The notes below the pieces were generated by a model. That model did not search any database and had not been told where the DNA came from. It saw nothing but the letters and a program-made list of their open reading frames with translations. This document shows, piece by piece, positions 5,277 through 6,211 of a DNA stretch of 6,211 bases. Position 1 is the first letter of the stretch. Each line of letters opens with the position of its first letter. The stretch is taken from the NCBI GenBank assembly GCA_015657735.1, contig SSSX01000713.1:1-6211 (forward strand), read 5' to 3'. The stretch is from Zoogloeaceae bacterium. GTDB taxonomy: Bacteria > Pseudomonadota > Gammaproteobacteria > Burkholderiales > Rhodocyclaceae. A program made the position numbers and the translations under genes.

Positions 5277-6211
5277 TGGCCGACACACCCACCCCCTACA
5301 TCCGGAAGGACCCGGGCGACCTCATGCTCGCCGCCGACTGGAACGAAATGCAGGTGCGCGCCCGCAGCGAGCTGCGCAACCACGACCACAGCGGCGCCGA
5401 CGCCACCCTCATCCCGCGCGAGGGCATCGCCGACAAGGCCATCGACGGCAGCAAGATAGACCCCGACAGCAAGCTGACGGTGAAGGATCTGACCGTCGCC
5501 GGCCCCCTCAAGGTAACCGGCACGGCCCAGCTCGCCGACATCAGGGCGACGCTGGCCAGCTTCAGCGGCGCCCGCCTCACCGCCAGCGGCGATCTGGGCA
5601 TCGGCACCGACAACCCGGAGAACGCCGAAGGCTGGAACCGGGTTGCCGATGTGCTCGGCGCCATCCACGCCAAACTGTCGGTGCGCGCCGGCGACGTCGA
5701 TGCGCGGCTGATGGCCCACACCGCCGGCATCTACGGCGCCCAGCCGGGGATGGTCGTCGGCACCCGCAGCGCCCACCCGCTCAGCTTCGTCACCGGCGGC
5801 GAACAGCGCGCGCGCCTCTCCGCCGCCAAGGCCTCGGACGGCTCCCAGACCCCGGTGCTCGATCTGTTCCCGGCCCACAACGTGCTGCGGGTCGGCTCGG
5901 CGTGGACCGGCGAGCTCTACCCGGACATCAAGACCGCCGAAATCGCCAACGACACCCAGCTCTACAAATCGCTGATGCTGGCCGGCAACCGCAGCGCTGG
6001 CGCCGAGCGCCGGGTGTCGGTGTGGGACCGGCTGGACGTCAACGGCAGCACCTACAGCCACGGCCTCGATATCAGCCAGGAAGTCGGCGCCCACATGAAC
6101 GGCGACGGCTCCTTCTACCGCTGGCAGGGGCAGGCCTACATCGCGGTCGATGACAACCTCTACATCCGCGACACCAACACCGGCCAGATCCGCATGCACT
6201 TCGACACCGAC
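5276..6211 (+). CDS. Tail-fibre-like protein (N-terminal part, 3' end missing)
   Basis: The frame is open for 312 codons to the right edge, with no stop. It starts at an ATG that overlaps the previous stop (TGATG). The N-terminus has features common in phage fibre proteins: DPGDLMLAADWNEMQ (12-26), then a helix ending in NHDHSG (35-40) with an H-x-H pair, then the linker AIDGSKIDPDSKLTVKDLTV (55-74) that leads into a strand-rich shaft. GDLGIGTDNP at 105-114 is a recurring segment in fibre and endosialidase-chaperone type proteins. The later part is strand-rich with SLMLAGNRSAGAERRVSVWDRLDVNG (232-257) and YIRDTNTGQIRMHF (296-309), which suggest beta-sheet shaft or tip modules. Fibres of this type trimerise and bind the target cell surface. 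The gene is placed last, as fibre genes usually are, and a chaperone or assembly gene could follow beyond the edge. Tip domain and specificity cannot be read. Confidence in the coding region is high, and moderate for fibre. Confidence 0.8.
   Translation, partial: MADTPTPYIRKDPGDLMLAADWNEMQVRARSELRNHDHSGADATLIPREGIADKAIDGSKIDPDSKLTVKDLTVAGPLKVTGTAQLADIRATLASFSGARLTASGDLGIGTDNPENAEGWNRVADVLGAIHAKLSVRAGDVDARLMAHTAGIYGAQPGMVVGTRSAHPLSFVTGGEQRARLSAAKASDGSQTPVLDLFPAHNVLRVGSAWTGELYPDIKTAEIANDTQLYKSLMLAGNRSAGAERRVSVWDRLDVNGSTYSHGLDISQEVGAHMNGDGSFYRWQGQAYIAVDDNLYIRDTNTGQIRMHFDTD

Noticed and set aside
5198..6199. Open frame of 333 residues on the minus strand over the fibre region
   Set aside because: The + strand fibre frame is open through this part to the edge, follows a good ribosome site and has recognisable fibre segments. 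The minus-strand product has only Ala/Gly/Val-rich low-complexity sequence.

Overview
The window is a compact, single-direction block of structural genes for the baseplate, spike and fibre end of a contractile phage tail or tail-like particle. All seven supported coding regions lie on the + strand with almost no non-coding DNA between them. The very high G+C content, the strong G/C preference at third codon positions and the Shine-Dalgarno sites (GGAGG, GAGGAG) suggest a high-GC proteobacterium or one of its phages. A Rhodocyclales-type betaproteobacterium is only a guess, because nothing in the window fixes the taxon.

Layout, left to right: (1) the C-terminal 109 residues of a spike protein of the gpV/gp5/VgrG type (3-332); (2) a 215-residue protein made of three tandem copies of one domain, in the position where a spike-tip gene might be expected (346-993); (3) a gp25/gpW-family wedge protein (1004-1417); (4) a gpJ/gp6-family baseplate wedge protein with an apparent duplicated C-terminal module (1407-2927); (5) a 618-residue baseplate protein whose start resembles tail protein I/gp7-like proteins and which carries a cysteine cluster (2920-4776); (6) a 158-residue fibre-associated or fibre-adaptor protein (4800-5276); (7) the N-terminal 312 residues of a tail-fibre-like protein that runs off the right edge (5276-6211).

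The order spike - (tip) - gp25 - gpJ - gpI-like - fibre matches the P2 V-W-J-I-H order and the baseplate segment of tailocins and extracellular contractile injection systems. The window contains no capsid, terminase, lysis, integrase, sheath, tube, tape-measure, AAA+ ATPase or toxin gene. It therefore cannot show whether this is a prophage, a tailocin or an injection system. Neighbouring genes overlap (11, 8 and 1 nt) or are separated by 10-23 nt, so the block is probably one translationally coupled transcript whose promoter lies upstream of the window. No promoter, terminator, RNA gene, mobile element or CRISPR array was seen, and no stretch of 300 bases lacks a gene.

The most unusual element is the triplicated 215-residue protein next to the spike gene. 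Spikes of this class are trimeric, so a monomer with three tandem domains could cap or plug the spike with pseudo-threefold symmetry. That is inference, but it can be tested.
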